A stretch of 48,675 bases of DNA, from NCBI GenBank assembly GCA_028279245.1, contig JANQOE010000036.1:1-48675 (forward strand), in the 5' to 3' direction. Position numbers and translations under genes: made by a program. The DNA comes from Alphaproteobacteria bacterium (GTDB taxonomy: Bacteria; Pseudomonadota; Alphaproteobacteria; UBA6615). Below the pieces are notes generated by a model. That model was not told the DNA's origin, made no database searches, and was given only the letters and a program-made list of their open reading frames with translations. Within the stretch, counting starts at the first letter, position 1. Every line of letters starts with the position of its first letter. This document shows, in pieces, positions 18,033 through 28,165 of the stretch.

Positions 18033-18860
18033 CTACGAGTTGCCCAAGCTGATTCCTTGAAGGAACAGGTCGCTCTCGTCGGCTGCCTCGATCATTTGTC
18101 CCTGCCCTAACAACAAAGTCGCACCTGCTTCGAAGACTATCCCTGACAGGCCTGCGGTAGAGCACTCGCGTACAGTGTTCAGACCGATGGTGGGCAAGTC
18201 GACGCGCTTTTCCTGCTCCGGCTTGGACAGTTTTACCAGGATGCTGCGGCGGCCCTCATGTTGCAGCGCGGCGCATCGCCGGATCAGACCGTCGGTTCCC
18301 TCCGCCGCCTCGACACCGAGGATGATACCCTGCTGGACAACGACGGCCTGGCCGACATCGGCCGCTCCCAAAATGCGGACGACCTCCCTGCCCCGCTCGA
18401 TATCCTGCCAATCCTCGGCGGATGGCCCGTTTCGGGTCAGCGTGCCTTCCGGTCCCAACAGACCGTCGAGCACGTCGTCTGGGCCGATGACCCTTAGGCC
18501 CTCTCGTTCCTCGAGCTCCCGCACGATGCTCGTCAATAACTTGTCGTCGCCGCCGTTGAGCAGACCTTTGGCCAGGAACCGTGTCGCACGGAGATCCGGA
18601 CGGAGCTCGCGCAAAGTCGGTCGTTGCACGTGGCCGGCAAATACGACCTCTTGCACCTGGGCGCCGTGAAGCAATTCGAGCGCGCGACCCGCGGCGCCGA
18701 GCCGTACCCAATCCTGAGTTACCGATGGATCGATAACGGCGCGGTCAGCATGACCCTCAAGCGCCAGAACGTGGCAGGGACGCTGGGTGGTACGGCAGGC
18801 CTGGATCAGGACTGCCGGAAGATCGCCACCACCCGCGATAATGCCGAGTTTAGGCTGCAC
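18033..18860 (-). CDS. lpxI: UDP-2,3-diacylglucosamine pyrophosphatase LpxI
   Basis: A 275-residue LpxI (DUF1009) protein, the alternative to LpxH used by alphaproteobacteria to hydrolyse UDP-2,3-diacylglucosamine to lipid X. Typical sequence: LGIIAGGGDLPAVLIQACR at the N-terminus, VIGPDDVLDGLLGPEGTLT in the middle, then VVVQQGIILGVEAAEGTDGLI and LPTIGLNTVRECSTAGLSGI near the end. It lies between lpxA (11-base overlap) and lpxB, which fits its place in the pathway exactly. Confidence 0.95.
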   Translation of the reverse strand: MQPKLGIIAGGGDLPAVLIQACRTTQRPCHVLALEGHADRAVIDPSVTQDWVRLGAAGRALELLHGAQVQEVVFAGHVQRPTLRELRPDLRATRFLAKGLLNGGDDKLLTSIVRELEEREGLRVIGPDDVLDGLLGPEGTLTRNGPSAEDWQDIERGREVVRILGAADVGQAVVVQQGIILGVEAAEGTDGLIRRCAALQHEGRRSILVKLSKPEQEKRVDLPTIGLNTVRECSTAGLSGIVFEAGATLLLGQGQMIEAADESDLFLQGISLGNS

Positions 18861-19647
18861 CCTCGTCCCGCGGTTGCAGCACGGCGCGGCTCTTGTTCGC
18901 GCGGATGAAATTCACAATGTCCATGACCGGCTCGACCTGATCGTACAGCTCGACCACGTCTTCGATGCGCTCGTTCAGGGTGCCCTCCTCGGCAAACAGC
19001 AAGCGGTATGTTTTGCGGAGAATGTGGATGTCATCGCGGGAGAAGCCGCGCCGCTTCAAACCAACAATGTTGAGCCCCGAAAGGCGGGCGCGATCACCCA
19101 TAGCGGATCCGTATGGAATCACATCGTGCTCGACGCCGGACATGCCGCCGATCATGGCGTGTTCGCCAATGCGCACAAACTGGTGGACTGCCGATAATCC
19201 GCCGATGATTGCATAGTCGCCGACGACGACATGGCCCGCGAGCGTCGCGTTGTTGGCCATGATGACGTTGTTGCCGAGCCGGCAATCGTGCGCCACATGA
19301 GCGCCCACCATGAACAGGCAGCGCGCGCCGACGCTGGTGAGCAGGCCGCCGCCTTCGGTACCCGGGTTCATTGTGACGTGTTCGCGAATGGTGCAGTCGG
19401 CGCCGATCTCGAGGCTCGATTGCTCGCCTTGGTACTTGAGATCCTGCGGCCGCAAACCGATGACGGCAAACGGGTAGATTGTCGTCCCGCTGCCGACCTT
19501 GGTGTGCCCGTCGACAACGACATGGGATATCAGGCGGCAGCCGTCGCCTAGCTCAACGTTCGGCCCGACCGTGCAAAAAGGACCGATTTCGACATCGTTC
19601 CCAATGGATGCACCTTCGGCGACAATGGCCGTTGGGTGCGTGCTCAT
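18850..19647 (-). CDS. lpxA: UDP-N-acetylglucosamine acyltransferase
   Basis: A 265-residue left-handed beta-helix acyltransferase that adds the first 3-hydroxyacyl chain to UDP-GlcNAc in lipid A synthesis. Hexapeptide repeats run from the start ([22 protein letters not shown]) to about residue 180. The catalytic histidine lies in [15 protein letters not shown], and the helical C-terminal domain contains [20 protein letters not shown]. The frame is open to 19728, but MSTHPTAIV at 19647 is the family start and overlaps the fabZ stop (ATGA). Confidence 0.96.
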   Translation of the reverse strand: MSTHPTAIVAEGASIGNDVEIGPFCTVGPNVELGDGCRLISHVVVDGHTKVGSGTTIYPFAVIGLRPQDLKYQGEQSSLEIGADCTIREHVTMNPGTEGGGLLTSVGARCLFMVGAHVAHDCRLGNNVIMANNATLAGHVVVGDYAIIGGLSAVHQFVRIGEHAMIGGMSGVEHDVIPYGSAMGDRARLSGLNIVGLKRRGFSRDDIHILRKTYRLLFAEEGTLNERIEDVVELYDQVEPVMDIVNFIRANKSRAVLQPRDEGAA

Positions 19648-20132
19648 TCGCGATCCATGATCATGGCGGCGTAGGTCGCCTCTGCCACCAACGTCTCGCC
19701 GACCCGCGCCTCCCCATTGAACTTCCACACCGGACCGCGATTGCGGACCTTCGTGACGTGTAGCCGGAGGACATCGCCAGGCACCACCGGCTGCCGGAAG
19801 CGCGCGTTGTCGACCGTCATGAAATAGACCAACTTGCCCATCGCGGCTTCGCCGAGCGTTTCGACGACAAGCACCGCGGCGGTTTGCGCCAACGCCTCAA
19901 TGATCAGCACCCCTGGCATGACCGGCCTGACCGGGAAGTGGCCTTGAAAGAACGGCTCGCCAATCGTGACGTTCTTTACCCCGACACAGCTTTGGTCTGG
20001 GATAATCTGTTCGGCCCGGTCGATCATCAGGAACGGATATCGATGCGGAATCATTTCCATGATCCGCTCGATATCCGCGGTCCGGCCCTCGACCTCGACT
20101 GCGGCGCCCTCAGTCAAGCGGTGTTCGTCCAT
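19644..20132 (-). CDS. fabZ: 3-hydroxyacyl-ACP dehydratase FabZ
   Basis: A 162-residue hot-dog-fold dehydratase of fatty-acid elongation. It carries the family core [16 protein letters not shown] (catalytic His in HRYPF) and [23 protein letters not shown] (catalytic Glu in the central helix). It competes with LpxA for 3-hydroxyacyl-ACP, and the adjacent genes fit that shared substrate. The gene follows lpxD by 10 bases and overlaps lpxA by 4. Confidence 0.96.
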   Translation of the reverse strand: MDEHRLTEGAAVEVEGRTADIERIMEMIPHRYPFLMIDRAEQIIPDQSCVGVKNVTIGEPFFQGHFPVRPVMPGVLIIEALAQTAAVLVVETLGEAAMGKLVYFMTVDNARFRQPVVPGDVLRLHVTKVRNRGPVWKFNGEARVGETLVAEATYAAMIMDRE

Positions 20133-20142
20133 CCGCCAATCC

Positions 20143-21162
20143 TCAGCCCTTTGTCCGCGTCAGCCTTGCCAAGGCGGCCACACCGCGGAAGAATTCCCGC
20201 ACCGGCACCGCCGGTGACCCAACGACCTTAGCACCAGGCGGCACGTCGCGCATCACGCCCGCTTGGGCGCCAATTTGAGCTCCGGCGCCGATCGTCAGAT
20301 GGCCGGCCAGACCGGCCTGTGCGGCCAATACGGCGAAATCCTGGAGTTTGGTGCTACCGGAGATGCCAGCCTGCGCGACCACCACACAGCCTTTGCCAAG
20401 TTCGGCATTGTGGCCGATCTGCACGAGATTATCGATCTTGCAACCGTCACCAATCACCGTATCTGGCCCTGCACCGCGATCGACGGTGCTGTTGGCGCCG
20501 ATCTCGACATCATCGCCAATGATCACGCGGCCAAGTTGCGGGACATCCAGGTGACCGGCCGCATCCATGTGGAAGCCAAAGCCGCGCTGGCCGATGCGGA
20601 CGCCTGGATGAATGTTGGCGCGCTTTCCGATGATGCAATGGGACAAGGTGGCATTGGCCCCGATGTCACTGCCATTCCCGATCTCCACGCCGGGACCAAT
20701 GACGGTTCCCGGGCCAACGCGCACCTGGTCTCCTAGCCGCGCCTCAGGGCCGATGACAGCGCCCGGTCCGATCTCGCAGCCGGTCCCGCAGACCGCCGTC
20801 TCATGGACATGGGCGGCTGGGTTTGCCCCCCGAGCGACGCTTGCCGCGGGATAGAACGCCTGGGCGATCTGGGCATAGGCGCGATAGGGCTTGTCCGTCA
20901 GGAGGAGCATCATTCCGGCGGGCGCCTGGTCGACTAGGCCGGGCTCCACAACGCATGCACCGGCCTTGCTGCGCCGGAACTGGCTGACGTACTTCCGGTT
21001 GTCAAGAAAGCTAATTTCGCGCGCCGTGGCCTGCTCGAGTGGGGCGACATCTTCGAATGCCGCTGCGGCGTCCGCTTTGGGCCCGAGTTTAGCCCCGGCC
21101 AATTCGGCAAGTTGGCCTAACTGAAGCGGGCCATTATTTCGGAAGAAACGCGGGTCGGCCAT
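20143..21162 (-). CDS. lpxD: UDP-3-O-(3-hydroxyacyl)glucosamine N-acyltransferase
   Basis: A 339-residue acyltransferase that adds the N-linked hydroxyacyl chain in lipid A synthesis. An N-terminal uridine-binding domain (residues 1-100, with [25 protein letters not shown]) is followed by a long left-handed beta-helix of hexapeptide repeats and a short C-terminal helix. The catalytic-His region is [13 protein letters not shown] and [13 protein letters not shown]. It follows skp by 13 bases in the usual bamA-skp-lpxD-fabZ-lpxA order. Confidence 0.96.
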   Translation of the reverse strand: MADPRFFRNNGPLQLGQLAELAGAKLGPKADAAAAFEDVAPLEQATAREISFLDNRKYVSQFRRSKAGACVVEPGLVDQAPAGMMLLLTDKPYRAYAQIAQAFYPAASVARGANPAAHVHETAVCGTGCEIGPGAVIGPEARLGDQVRVGPGTVIGPGVEIGNGSDIGANATLSHCIIGKRANIHPGVRIGQRGFGFHMDAAGHLDVPQLGRVIIGDDVEIGANSTVDRGAGPDTVIGDGCKIDNLVQIGHNAELGKGCVVVAQAGISGSTKLQDFAVLAAQAGLAGHLTIGAGAQIGAQAGVMRDVPPGAKVVGSPAVPVREFFRGVAALARLTRTKG

Positions 21163-21175
21163 CGCCGGATGGGCG

Positions 21176-21757
21176 CTATTGATCCAGGTCCGAGACTATG
21201 TCGATCTTCACCATCTCGGGCGTGATCCGTTGGTTCAAGCGGCTGAGTGCATCCTCGGTGATATCGACGACACCGTCACCCCGGGCGAATACGAACTGGG
21301 AGCGTGTCAGGACCAAGTTGATGTCGCGCTCCTGCGCCATTTTACCGATTTCTTCCTGGAGTATGGCTTGCACCTGGCGCAACGTCTCGTCAAATCCTTC
21401 GTCCATGGTACGGCGAATGGTGCGCACCTTTTCGCCAAGTTCCGCAGCGCCGCGCTGGAACTCCTGGAGACGCTGGGCGAAGACGTCTGGGGCTAGAATG
21501 GCCCGCTGCTGTTGAAGCTCCTGTTCAGTCTGCCGAAGCTCGTTCTCTTCGGCCTCAATCTGTTCTTGAAATCGTGCCTGGATGTCCGCGAGCTGTTCGC
21601 GGGCGGCCGTTACGGCGTCGGCTTCCTGCATGATCTGCTCAATGTCCGCCACGGCCACCACGAAGGCCGATCCTTCTTGGGCCGAAGCCGTCCGATCAGC
21701 CGCGCCCCAAAATAGGACACCCAGCAAAACGCCCAAGTGGACCATCAATGATCTCAT
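21176..21757 (-). CDS. skp: OmpH/Skp-family periplasmic chaperone
   Basis: A 193-residue OmpH/Skp-family protein that holds unfolded outer-membrane proteins on their way to BamA. A signal peptide ([22 protein letters not shown]) precedes a strand ([12 protein letters not shown]) and two long Gln/Glu-rich coiled-coil helices (residues ~45-130), then the C-terminal strand region [11 protein letters not shown]. The frame is open far upstream, inside bamA, but ATG 21757 follows the bamA stop by one base and starts a good signal sequence; ATG 21745 is an alternative. Its place directly after bamA supports the assignment. Confidence 0.9.
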   Translation of the reverse strand: MRSLMVHLGVLLGVLFWGAADRTASAQEGSAFVVAVADIEQIMQEADAVTAAREQLADIQARFQEQIEAEENELRQTEQELQQQRAILAPDVFAQRLQEFQRGAAELGEKVRTIRRTMDEGFDETLRQVQAILQEEIGKMAQERDINLVLTRSQFVFARGDGVVDITEDALSRLNQRITPEMVKIDIVSDLDQ

Positions 21758-21758
21758 A

Positions 21759-24035
21759 CTAGAACCTGGTGCCGAAATTGAGCCGAAGGGTTTCTGTCTT
21801 GTCAAAATCCTCTTTGAGAAGCGGCTGCGCCAAGTCGACGCGAATTGGCCCAAACGGTGATCGCCAAGAGAATCCAACCCCGACCGAAAGCCGGATTTCG
21901 CCGGTGTCCGTTGCGCCGACTGCGTCATCCGTCTCGGTAAGTAGGCCCACATCCGAGAAGACGCTGGCAAGAATGCCCAGTTCTTCCGGCAGACCGAGGG
22001 GGAACTGGAGCTCAACCGTTCCATTCGCAAGGAACTTGCCGCCCAGCGCATCCTGGTTGGCGGATTCCACATCGCGCGGACCCGCACCGGCTGACTCAAA
22101 GCCCCGCAGATTGTCGCCGCCAAGGAAGAAGCGATCGACCAAACGCGTATCCTCGCCAAGGCCCTCGATGTACCCGACCTCGCCGTCGATGCCAAACACC
22201 GTGCCGAAAACCGGCAGGAAATAGCCGGCACCGACCCGGTTGCGGATGTAGTGAATGTCTCCTCCTAGACCCGCGAGATCCGCATCGTATCGGAGGAAGT
22301 ACCCGTCTGTCGGGTTGAACCGTGAATCAAGGGCGTTGAAGAACAAACCCGTACTGACCTCAGATATGAAGTTAGTGCCTTCTTGTTCGACAATGACTCG
22401 AGACGCATCGTCGTCGACGTCAAAGATCTCATCGCGCACGAGCGAATAGCTGACGTTCTGGCGCAAGCGAGGCGAGAGCTGAAAACCTGACCGCAGCCCG
22501 AAACCCATCTCGTCTTCCTTGAAGGAACTCTCGTCGGAGAAATCAGTCAATCGACGAAAAACATCGAAGCCGGCTGTCAGGTCGCGCTCCAAGAAGTAGG
22601 GTTCGGTAAAGCTGAGATCGAGCGTCTGTTGCCGGACCGCGAGGCTGGCACTGAGCTGCAGGTCTTGGCCGCGACCAAGCAGGTTGCGCTCGCGGAGGGT
22701 GAAATCTGCCAGTGGGCCGGAGGTGGTTGAGAACCCGGCCCCGAAGGAGATCTCACCGGTGGATTGCTCCTCCACATCGACGTTGATGAGGGTGCGATCC
22801 GGCGCCGAACCGGGCGCCGTGTTGATATCCACTCGTTGGAAGAAACTGAGGTTCTGGAGCCGTTGCCGCGTGCGGCGGACCTTAGCTGCGTTAAAGGCAT
22901 CGCCTTCAACCAGTTCGAACTCACGGCGGATAACCTGATCCAGCGTACGGATGTTGCCGGTGATGTCGATGCGCTCGACCGCAACCCTAGGCCCTTCGCG
23001 TACTTCGTAGGTAATGGCGATGGTTCGGGCATCGCGATCACGGTCGACGCGCGGCCGCACATCGGCGAAGGCAAAACCCTGGGCGCCTGCCAGTTCGGTC
23101 AGCGTTTCGACGCTCGCCTCAACCAGGTCGGCATTGTAGACGCCGCCTTCCCGGGTACTGACGGACCCGCGCAAGAATTCGGGCTCGAGATCGCGGAGTT
23201 CGGACGTCACGTCGATCGCGCCGAATTCGTATCGCTCACCTTCTTCGACGGTGAAGGTCAGGATGAAGTCCTCGCGATCCGGCGTGAGTTCCGCGACCGC
23301 GGAAACGACGCGGAAGTCCGCGTACCCTTTCGAAAGGTAGAACCGGCGCAACAGCTCTCGGTCGAAGGTGAGCCGGTCCGGATCGTAGGTGTCCTCTTGC
23401 GTGAAGAACTTGTAGAAGGCGGACTCTTCAGTCTGAATCTCACCCCGAAGGGTGCGGTCGCTGAATCGCTGATTACCAATGAAGTTGATCGACCTGACGC
23501 CCGTCGTCGGACCCTCATCGATTTCGAAAACGAGGTCGACCCGGTTTTCCGGTAACTGGATGATCTTTGGTTCGACCTGTGCCGCAAAGCGCCCGGTTTG
23601 CCGATAGATCTCAAGAATACGGCTAACGTCCGACTGGACCTTCGCGCGGGTGAAGACCACCCGCGGACGCAGTGAGATTTCAGTCTCGAGTTGTTCTGGT
23701 TTGACGCGTCGGGCGCCTTCGAAAGCGATCCGGTTGATGATCGGGTTTTCGACGACCTGCACGATGAGCGAATCGCCCTCGCGCCGGAGTGTGACATCGG
23801 AGAACAGTCCGGTCGCGAACAGATCTTTCAGGGACTGATCGACCCGGGCCGCGTCGTAGATCTCGCCGGGCGCGACGGCCATGTAGGACATGACCGTGGC
23901 GGGATCTATTCGCTGCGTGCCGACAACCCGGATCTCTTCGATCGGCGCTTGCGCCACAGCCTCGTTTGTCCATAGCGAAATAACGGCGCTAGCGACAATT
24001 ACCAAGGCCCCCAAACATCCTGCTCGTGGACGCAA
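21759..24035 (-). CDS. bamA: Outer membrane protein assembly factor BamA
   Basis: A 758-residue Omp85 protein, the core of the outer-membrane protein insertion machine. It has a signal peptide (residues 1-28, ending EAVAQA), five POTRA domains (about 30-430), then the 16-strand barrel. The barrel contains the conserved FFLGGDNLRGFESAGAGPRD segment (the RGF tip motif) and ends in LRLNFGTRF, with the terminal aromatic typical of barrels. The start is TTG 24035 behind a strong G-rich ribosome site (GGGGGGAGCG). It lies between rseP and skp as in other proteobacteria. Confidence 0.96.
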   Translation of the reverse strand: MRPRAGCLGALVIVASAVISLWTNEAVAQAPIEEIRVVGTQRIDPATVMSYMAVAPGEIYDAARVDQSLKDLFATGLFSDVTLRREGDSLIVQVVENPIINRIAFEGARRVKPEQLETEISLRPRVVFTRAKVQSDVSRILEIYRQTGRFAAQVEPKIIQLPENRVDLVFEIDEGPTTGVRSINFIGNQRFSDRTLRGEIQTEESAFYKFFTQEDTYDPDRLTFDRELLRRFYLSKGYADFRVVSAVAELTPDREDFILTFTVEEGERYEFGAIDVTSELRDLEPEFLRGSVSTREGGVYNADLVEASVETLTELAGAQGFAFADVRPRVDRDRDARTIAITYEVREGPRVAVERIDITGNIRTLDQVIRREFELVEGDAFNAAKVRRTRQRLQNLSFFQRVDINTAPGSAPDRTLINVDVEEQSTGEISFGAGFSTTSGPLADFTLRERNLLGRGQDLQLSASLAVRQQTLDLSFTEPYFLERDLTAGFDVFRRLTDFSDESSFKEDEMGFGLRSGFQLSPRLRQNVSYSLVRDEIFDVDDDASRVIVEQEGTNFISEVSTGLFFNALDSRFNPTDGYFLRYDADLAGLGGDIHYIRNRVGAGYFLPVFGTVFGIDGEVGYIEGLGEDTRLVDRFFLGGDNLRGFESAGAGPRDVESANQDALGGKFLANGTVELQFPLGLPEELGILASVFSDVGLLTETDDAVGATDTGEIRLSVGVGFSWRSPFGPIRVDLAQPLLKEDFDKTETLRLNFGTRF

Positions 24036-24073
24036 CGCTCCCCCCGAACGTCTGTCGAAGCGCGGGCGGTCGG

Positions 24074-25207
24074 CTAGCTAAAGAGAGAAACGAGCTGCTT
24101 TACGACCGGCAGACGCAACAAATCATTGAATGTTGCGAATACCATGAGCCCCAACACAAGCGCCAGCCCGATTTTGAGACCAACATCCTGTGCCCTTGGG
24201 CCGAGCGGTTTTCGGAACACCGCTTCGTAGGCGTAGAAAAGGAGGTGGCCACCATCCAGGAGGGGCACGGGGAAGAGATTTATCAACCCAAGATTTACGG
24301 ACAAGAAGGCCGCGAAAATGACCAGCGTGCTGAGGCCGGCATCCGCGGCATCGCCGGACATCTGGGCGATGCGAACCGGCCCGCCAAGCTCAGATGCGCT
24401 GCGCTCTCCAGCAAACATCTGTCCGAGTGCGGTGAAAGTGACGGAGACCATCCGACCGGTCTCGCGAAAGGCTTGCCAAGTCCCGTCCAGGAGGTTGTGA
24501 CGTTTGAACTCAGGCCTGCCGTCGCGAATGACACCGAGAATCCCGATGGGCAGGTCGTTGCCTTGATTGTCCTTCTCGATCCGTTCCTCGGGCGTGAGGG
24601 TGATGTTCACAGGCCGGCCGTCGCGCTCAACAATCAGGTCGATTTCGATATTCGGATGAAGGCGAACGAGTTGCTGAACCTCCTCGAAGCGGGCGATTCG
24701 GCGGTTCTCTACTTCGAGGAAGATATCGCCGGGCTGCAGGCCCGCTGCTTCCGCAACAGAGCCTTCCACCACCCGCGATATGCGGGCCGGCGTAAAGGGT
24801 TGGCCGACGGTCGTGAACATGACCGCGAATATCAGAATGGCGAAGATGAAGTTCGCCACCGGACCTGCCGCCACAACTGCCGACTTCTGGCCTAGGCTCT
24901 TGTAGAAGAAGGATTCTCTCTTGTCGGCTTCAGAGATCCCAGGGCCGCCATCGTCATCGGGGCCGATGTCGCTCTGGCCGAACATCTTGACGTAGCCGCC
25001 AAAGGGAATGAGCGAGAATTTCCAACGCGTGCCGGCCTTATCGGTGAAGCCGAAGAGCTCCCGACCGAAGCCGACCGAGAATACCTCGACCCGAATACCG
25101 TTCTTCCGCGCGACCCAATAGTGCCCAAACTCGTGCACGAACACGATTGGGGTGAGTACCACCAGGAACCAGAACGCGGTTTGAATGAAGCCGAATATTC
25201 CAGGCAT
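24074..25207 (-). CDS. rseP: Site-2 zinc metalloprotease RseP
   Basis: A 377-residue intramembrane protease that cuts anti-sigma factors and leftover signal peptides. The zinc motif HEFGH is at residues 25-29 inside the first membrane helix (IVFVHEFGHYWVARKNG). A single PDZ domain follows (ISRVVEGSVAEAAGLQPGDIFLEV), and the third metal ligand is in LFPVPLLDGGHLLFY. One PDZ rather than the two of E. coli is common in this class. It follows cdsA with an 85-base gap in which dxr is usually found but is absent here. Confidence 0.95.
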   Translation of the reverse strand: MPGIFGFIQTAFWFLVVLTPIVFVHEFGHYWVARKNGIRVEVFSVGFGRELFGFTDKAGTRWKFSLIPFGGYVKMFGQSDIGPDDDGGPGISEADKRESFFYKSLGQKSAVVAAGPVANFIFAILIFAVMFTTVGQPFTPARISRVVEGSVAEAAGLQPGDIFLEVENRRIARFEEVQQLVRLHPNIEIDLIVERDGRPVNITLTPEERIEKDNQGNDLPIGILGVIRDGRPEFKRHNLLDGTWQAFRETGRMVSVTFTALGQMFAGERSASELGGPVRIAQMSGDAADAGLSTLVIFAAFLSVNLGLINLFPVPLLDGGHLLFYAYEAVFRKPLGPRAQDVGLKIGLALVLGLMVFATFNDLLRLPVVKQLVSLFS

Positions 25208-25292
25208 AAATCAGGGTCCGATCTGGGACGGAGCAATAGGGGCTAAACCTTTCCGGCGGCCTAACACCAGCCGGCTGGCCTGACGACCCTTA

Positions 25293-26129
25293 CTAAATAG
25301 GGAATAAGCCAAGGAAAGATAACAGGGCAAACGCCGGGGCGGCGAGTAACAACCCGTCGATTCGGTCCAGAATGCCGCCGTGGCCGGGGATCAGGGTTCC
25401 GGAATCCTTCTGGCCCCAGTGCCGTTTTACCGCCGATTCCAGCAGATCCCCGAGCTGCGCCGCAACCGAGACGAACCCCGCCAAAAGTGCGGCAACGAGC
25501 CGCAACTCGCCTTGAAAGAGTGCGATAACGAGCAGCCCCGACAAGGTGGCAGCGAGCGCCCCAGACACCGCGCCGGCCCAGGTCTTACCGGGACTGATCC
25601 TTGGCGCCATTCGCGGCCCGCCAATGGCGTGGCCGCCGACATAGGCGCCAATGTCGGTCGCAATCACTACTGCCACGAGCCAAAAAACCTGAGCCGTGCC
25701 TTGCTCGGGCGATAGTCGGATGTCGATGAGCAGGGTTGCTGGGATACCGAGATAAACGATCCCGAGGCCGAGCCACACGAGTTTCCCCTTTAGGAGTGCC
25801 GCCACGACAACCGCCATGAGGGCCACTCCGGAGACAAACAGCAGCGTGGCTGGTGTTCCGATGACATGCACCAGGGGGACCGAAAGCGCGCCTACCAGCA
25901 GGCCCCATGACGTCTTATCGGCCTGCAGATCGCATAGCCTTCGCCATTCGAAGGCTGCCAGGATGGAGGCTGCGAAGACCATTAGATCGAAGACCGGAAA
26001 ACCGATCCAGATCGCCGCGACAGCGCCGGCAGCGAGAACGATGCCTGATACTATGCGTTGTTTCAGTTGGCGTCCGGCAGCGGACGCGTCAGCCGACACA
26101 CGCCCCGTATCGGCGTTCGCGGCGCCCAT
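25293..26129 (-). CDS. cdsA: Phosphatidate cytidylyltransferase
   Basis: A 278-residue membrane enzyme that makes CDP-diacylglycerol, precursor of all phospholipids. It has about eight hydrophobic segments, and near the C-terminus the CDP-alcohol signature ESAVKRHWGQKDSGTLIPGH followed by GGILDRIDG. The frame is open from TTG 26165. I chose ATG 26129, 41 bases inside the end of uppS; both starts overlap uppS. The neighbours uppS and rseP are standard. Confidence 0.94.
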   Translation of the reverse strand: MGAANADTGRVSADASAAGRQLKQRIVSGIVLAAGAVAAIWIGFPVFDLMVFAASILAAFEWRRLCDLQADKTSWGLLVGALSVPLVHVIGTPATLLFVSGVALMAVVVAALLKGKLVWLGLGIVYLGIPATLLIDIRLSPEQGTAQVFWLVAVVIATDIGAYVGGHAIGGPRMAPRISPGKTWAGAVSGALAATLSGLLVIALFQGELRLVAALLAGFVSVAAQLGDLLESAVKRHWGQKDSGTLIPGHGGILDRIDGLLLAAPAFALLSFLGLFPI

Positions 26130-26823
26130 ACTCCGCAAGAGCCTGTTCCAAATGCTCGCGCCCAAAATCGGGCCACAGGACGTCCATGAAGAGGAACTCG
26201 GTGTAAGCGCTCTGCCAGAGGAGGAAGTTGCTCAACCGCTGTTCCCCGCTGGTGCGGATCAGCAGGTCAGGATCGGGGATGTCCGGTGTCGTCAGGTGCT
26301 GGCCGATTAGCTTATCGGTGATGTCGGCTGGGTCGAGCCGGCCCGATTTTGCTTCCGCGGCCACATGACGGGCGGCGGAGACGATTTCCTGTCGGGCGCC
26401 ATAACTTAAAGCCACGATCAGATTCAGACCGGTATTGTCTTTGGTGCGGTCCTCGGCGCCTTCAATGAGGGAGACGATGTCCGGAGCGAGCGCTTGACGG
26501 TCGCCGATCACCCGAACCCGGACGTTGGCCTCGTGCAGTTCGGCGATCTCACTCCGAATGTAGCGGCGGAGTAGCCCCATGAGGTCTTCGACCTCGTCGG
26601 CCGGGCGCTTCCAGTTTTCCGAACTGAAGCCGAACAGTGTTAGATAAGAGATGCCCAGGTCGGCGGAGGCCTCGAGAGTGCGGCGAACAGCGTCGGCGCC
26701 CCTGCGGTGGCCCGCGATCCGCGGCAGGCCGCGGCTACGGGCCCAGCGTCCGTTGCCGTCCATGATAATCGCGACGTGGGTCGGGACAGCGCTCGGGCCG
26801 ATCTCTGTCTGCGGCGATTCCAT
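26089..26823 (-). CDS. uppS: Undecaprenyl diphosphate synthase (cis-prenyltransferase)
   Basis: A 244-residue cis-prenyltransferase that extends farnesyl diphosphate with isopentenyl units to undecaprenyl diphosphate, the lipid carrier for peptidoglycan and O-antigen. The catalytic segment is HVAIIMDGNGRWA (Asp22), followed by HRRGADAVRR, LTLFGFSSENWKRP and, near the end, PDLLIRTSGEQRLSNFLLWQ and YTEFLFMDVLWPDF. It follows frr by 2 bases and overlaps cdsA. Confidence 0.96.
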   Translation of the reverse strand: MESPQTEIGPSAVPTHVAIIMDGNGRWARSRGLPRIAGHRRGADAVRRTLEASADLGISYLTLFGFSSENWKRPADEVEDLMGLLRRYIRSEIAELHEANVRVRVIGDRQALAPDIVSLIEGAEDRTKDNTGLNLIVALSYGARQEIVSAARHVAAEAKSGRLDPADITDKLIGQHLTTPDIPDPDLLIRTSGEQRLSNFLLWQSAYTEFLFMDVLWPDFGREHLEQALAEYGRRERRYGACVG

Positions 26824-26825
26824 GG

Positions 26826-27380
26826 CTAGACCTGCATAATCTCCTTCTCTTTATCGGCGAGCAGACTGTCGATGCCGGCGATGTGCTCGTCCGTGACCTT
26901 TTGGATATCGACGCCCCGATCGCGATGCTCGTCCTTGGATATCTCGCTTTCCTTTTCCATTCGCTTAAGGCTGTCCATGCCATCGCGGCGGACGTTGCGA
27001 ACCGCGACACGGGCCTGCTCAGCATAGCGGCCGGCCACTTTGGTCAGCTCGACGCGCCGTTCCTCGCTAAGCTCCGGTATCGGGACACGGATCAGCGTTC
27101 CGTCGGTCTGTGGATTGAGGCCCAGGTTCGACTCCCGGATCGCCTTCTCAACCGATGAAGCCAGCGATTTGTCCCATACCTGCACGGTCAGCATCCGGGG
27201 TTCCGGTGCGCCGACGGTACCCACCTGGCTCAGCGGCATTTGGGAACCGTAAGCGTCCACGGTGATCGGGTCGAGGAGACTGGTCGAGGCGCGGCCTGTC
27301 CGTAGGCCGGAGAACTCCTTGCGCAGCACCTGCAAGGCACCATCCATCCGGCGTTTCAGATCATTCATGTCTGCTGTCAT
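26826..27380 (-). CDS. frr: Ribosome recycling factor
   Basis: A 184-residue factor that, with EF-G, splits the post-termination ribosome. Family segments: [25 protein letters not shown], the second-domain strand [18 protein letters not shown], and the closing helix with [20 protein letters not shown]-type sequence. It overlaps pyrH by 4 bases (ATGA). Confidence 0.97.
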   Translation of the reverse strand: MTADMNDLKRRMDGALQVLRKEFSGLRTGRASTSLLDPITVDAYGSQMPLSQVGTVGAPEPRMLTVQVWDKSLASSVEKAIRESNLGLNPQTDGTLIRVPIPELSEERRVELTKVAGRYAEQARVAVRNVRRDGMDSLKRMEKESEISKDEHRDRGVDIQKVTDEHIAGIDSLLADKEKEIMQV

Positions 27381-28138
27381 TTTCGTTCCACCCTCATCCC
27401 TTTCTGGGGCTCGTTGCCGATCAGCGTGAAACGGCCTTCACCGGCTGCCACGTGGGCTAACTCACCCTCTTTCTGTATAGAGAATACCAGGATTGGGATC
27501 CGGTTCTCCCGGCAAAGGGAAACCGCCGAGGCATCCATCACCCGCAGGTCACGCGCCAGTACGTCGTGGTAGCTGAGTTGTTCGTATCGCTCGGCGCTCG
27601 GATCTTTAACCGGGTCCGCTGTGTAAACGCCCTCCACCTTGGTGCCCTTTAGCAAGCAGTCGGCGCCAATCTCACTGGCCCGCAACGCCGCGGCCGTGTC
27701 CGTGGTGAAGAATGGGTTGCCGGTGCCGGCGGCGAAGATAACGATCCGCCCCTTCTCCAGGTGACGGATTGCACGACGTCTGATGTAGGGCTCACAGACG
27801 GCGGACATCGGGATCGCCGACTGGACACGCGTGTGCATGCCCAGGATTTCCAACGCGTTTTGCAGGGCGAGCGCGTTGATGACCGTGGCCAACATGCCCA
27901 TGTAGTCGGCGGACGAACGTTCCATGCCGGCGGCCGCACCGGACACGCCCCGGAAGATGTTGCCGCCGCCAACGACCAGCGCGACCTCGACGCCAAGGTT
28001 GCGAACGAGTTGGATCTCCTGCGCAAGTCTGGAAACCGTTTGCCCGTCGAGCCCAGAATTCTCGGTGCCCATCAGAACTTCGCCGGACATCTTCAGAAGA
28101 ATGCGGCGATACTTCGGTGTCTTTGCTTGCGACGTCAT
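27377..28138 (-). CDS. pyrH: Uridylate kinase
   Basis: A 253-residue bacterial UMP kinase of the amino-acid-kinase fold. Motifs: [14 protein letters not shown] at the start (ATP-binding lysine), [56 protein letters not shown] and [19 protein letters not shown]. Its place between tsf and frr is universal in proteobacteria. Confidence 0.97.
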   Translation of the reverse strand: MTSQAKTPKYRRILLKMSGEVLMGTENSGLDGQTVSRLAQEIQLVRNLGVEVALVVGGGNIFRGVSGAAAGMERSSADYMGMLATVINALALQNALEILGMHTRVQSAIPMSAVCEPYIRRRAIRHLEKGRIVIFAAGTGNPFFTTDTAAALRASEIGADCLLKGTKVEGVYTADPVKDPSAERYEQLSYHDVLARDLRVMDASAVSLCRENRIPILVFSIQKEGELAHVAAGEGRFTLIGNEPQKGMRVERK

Positions 28139-28165
28139 CGTACCCGCCTCGGCGCGGGGCTGTAG

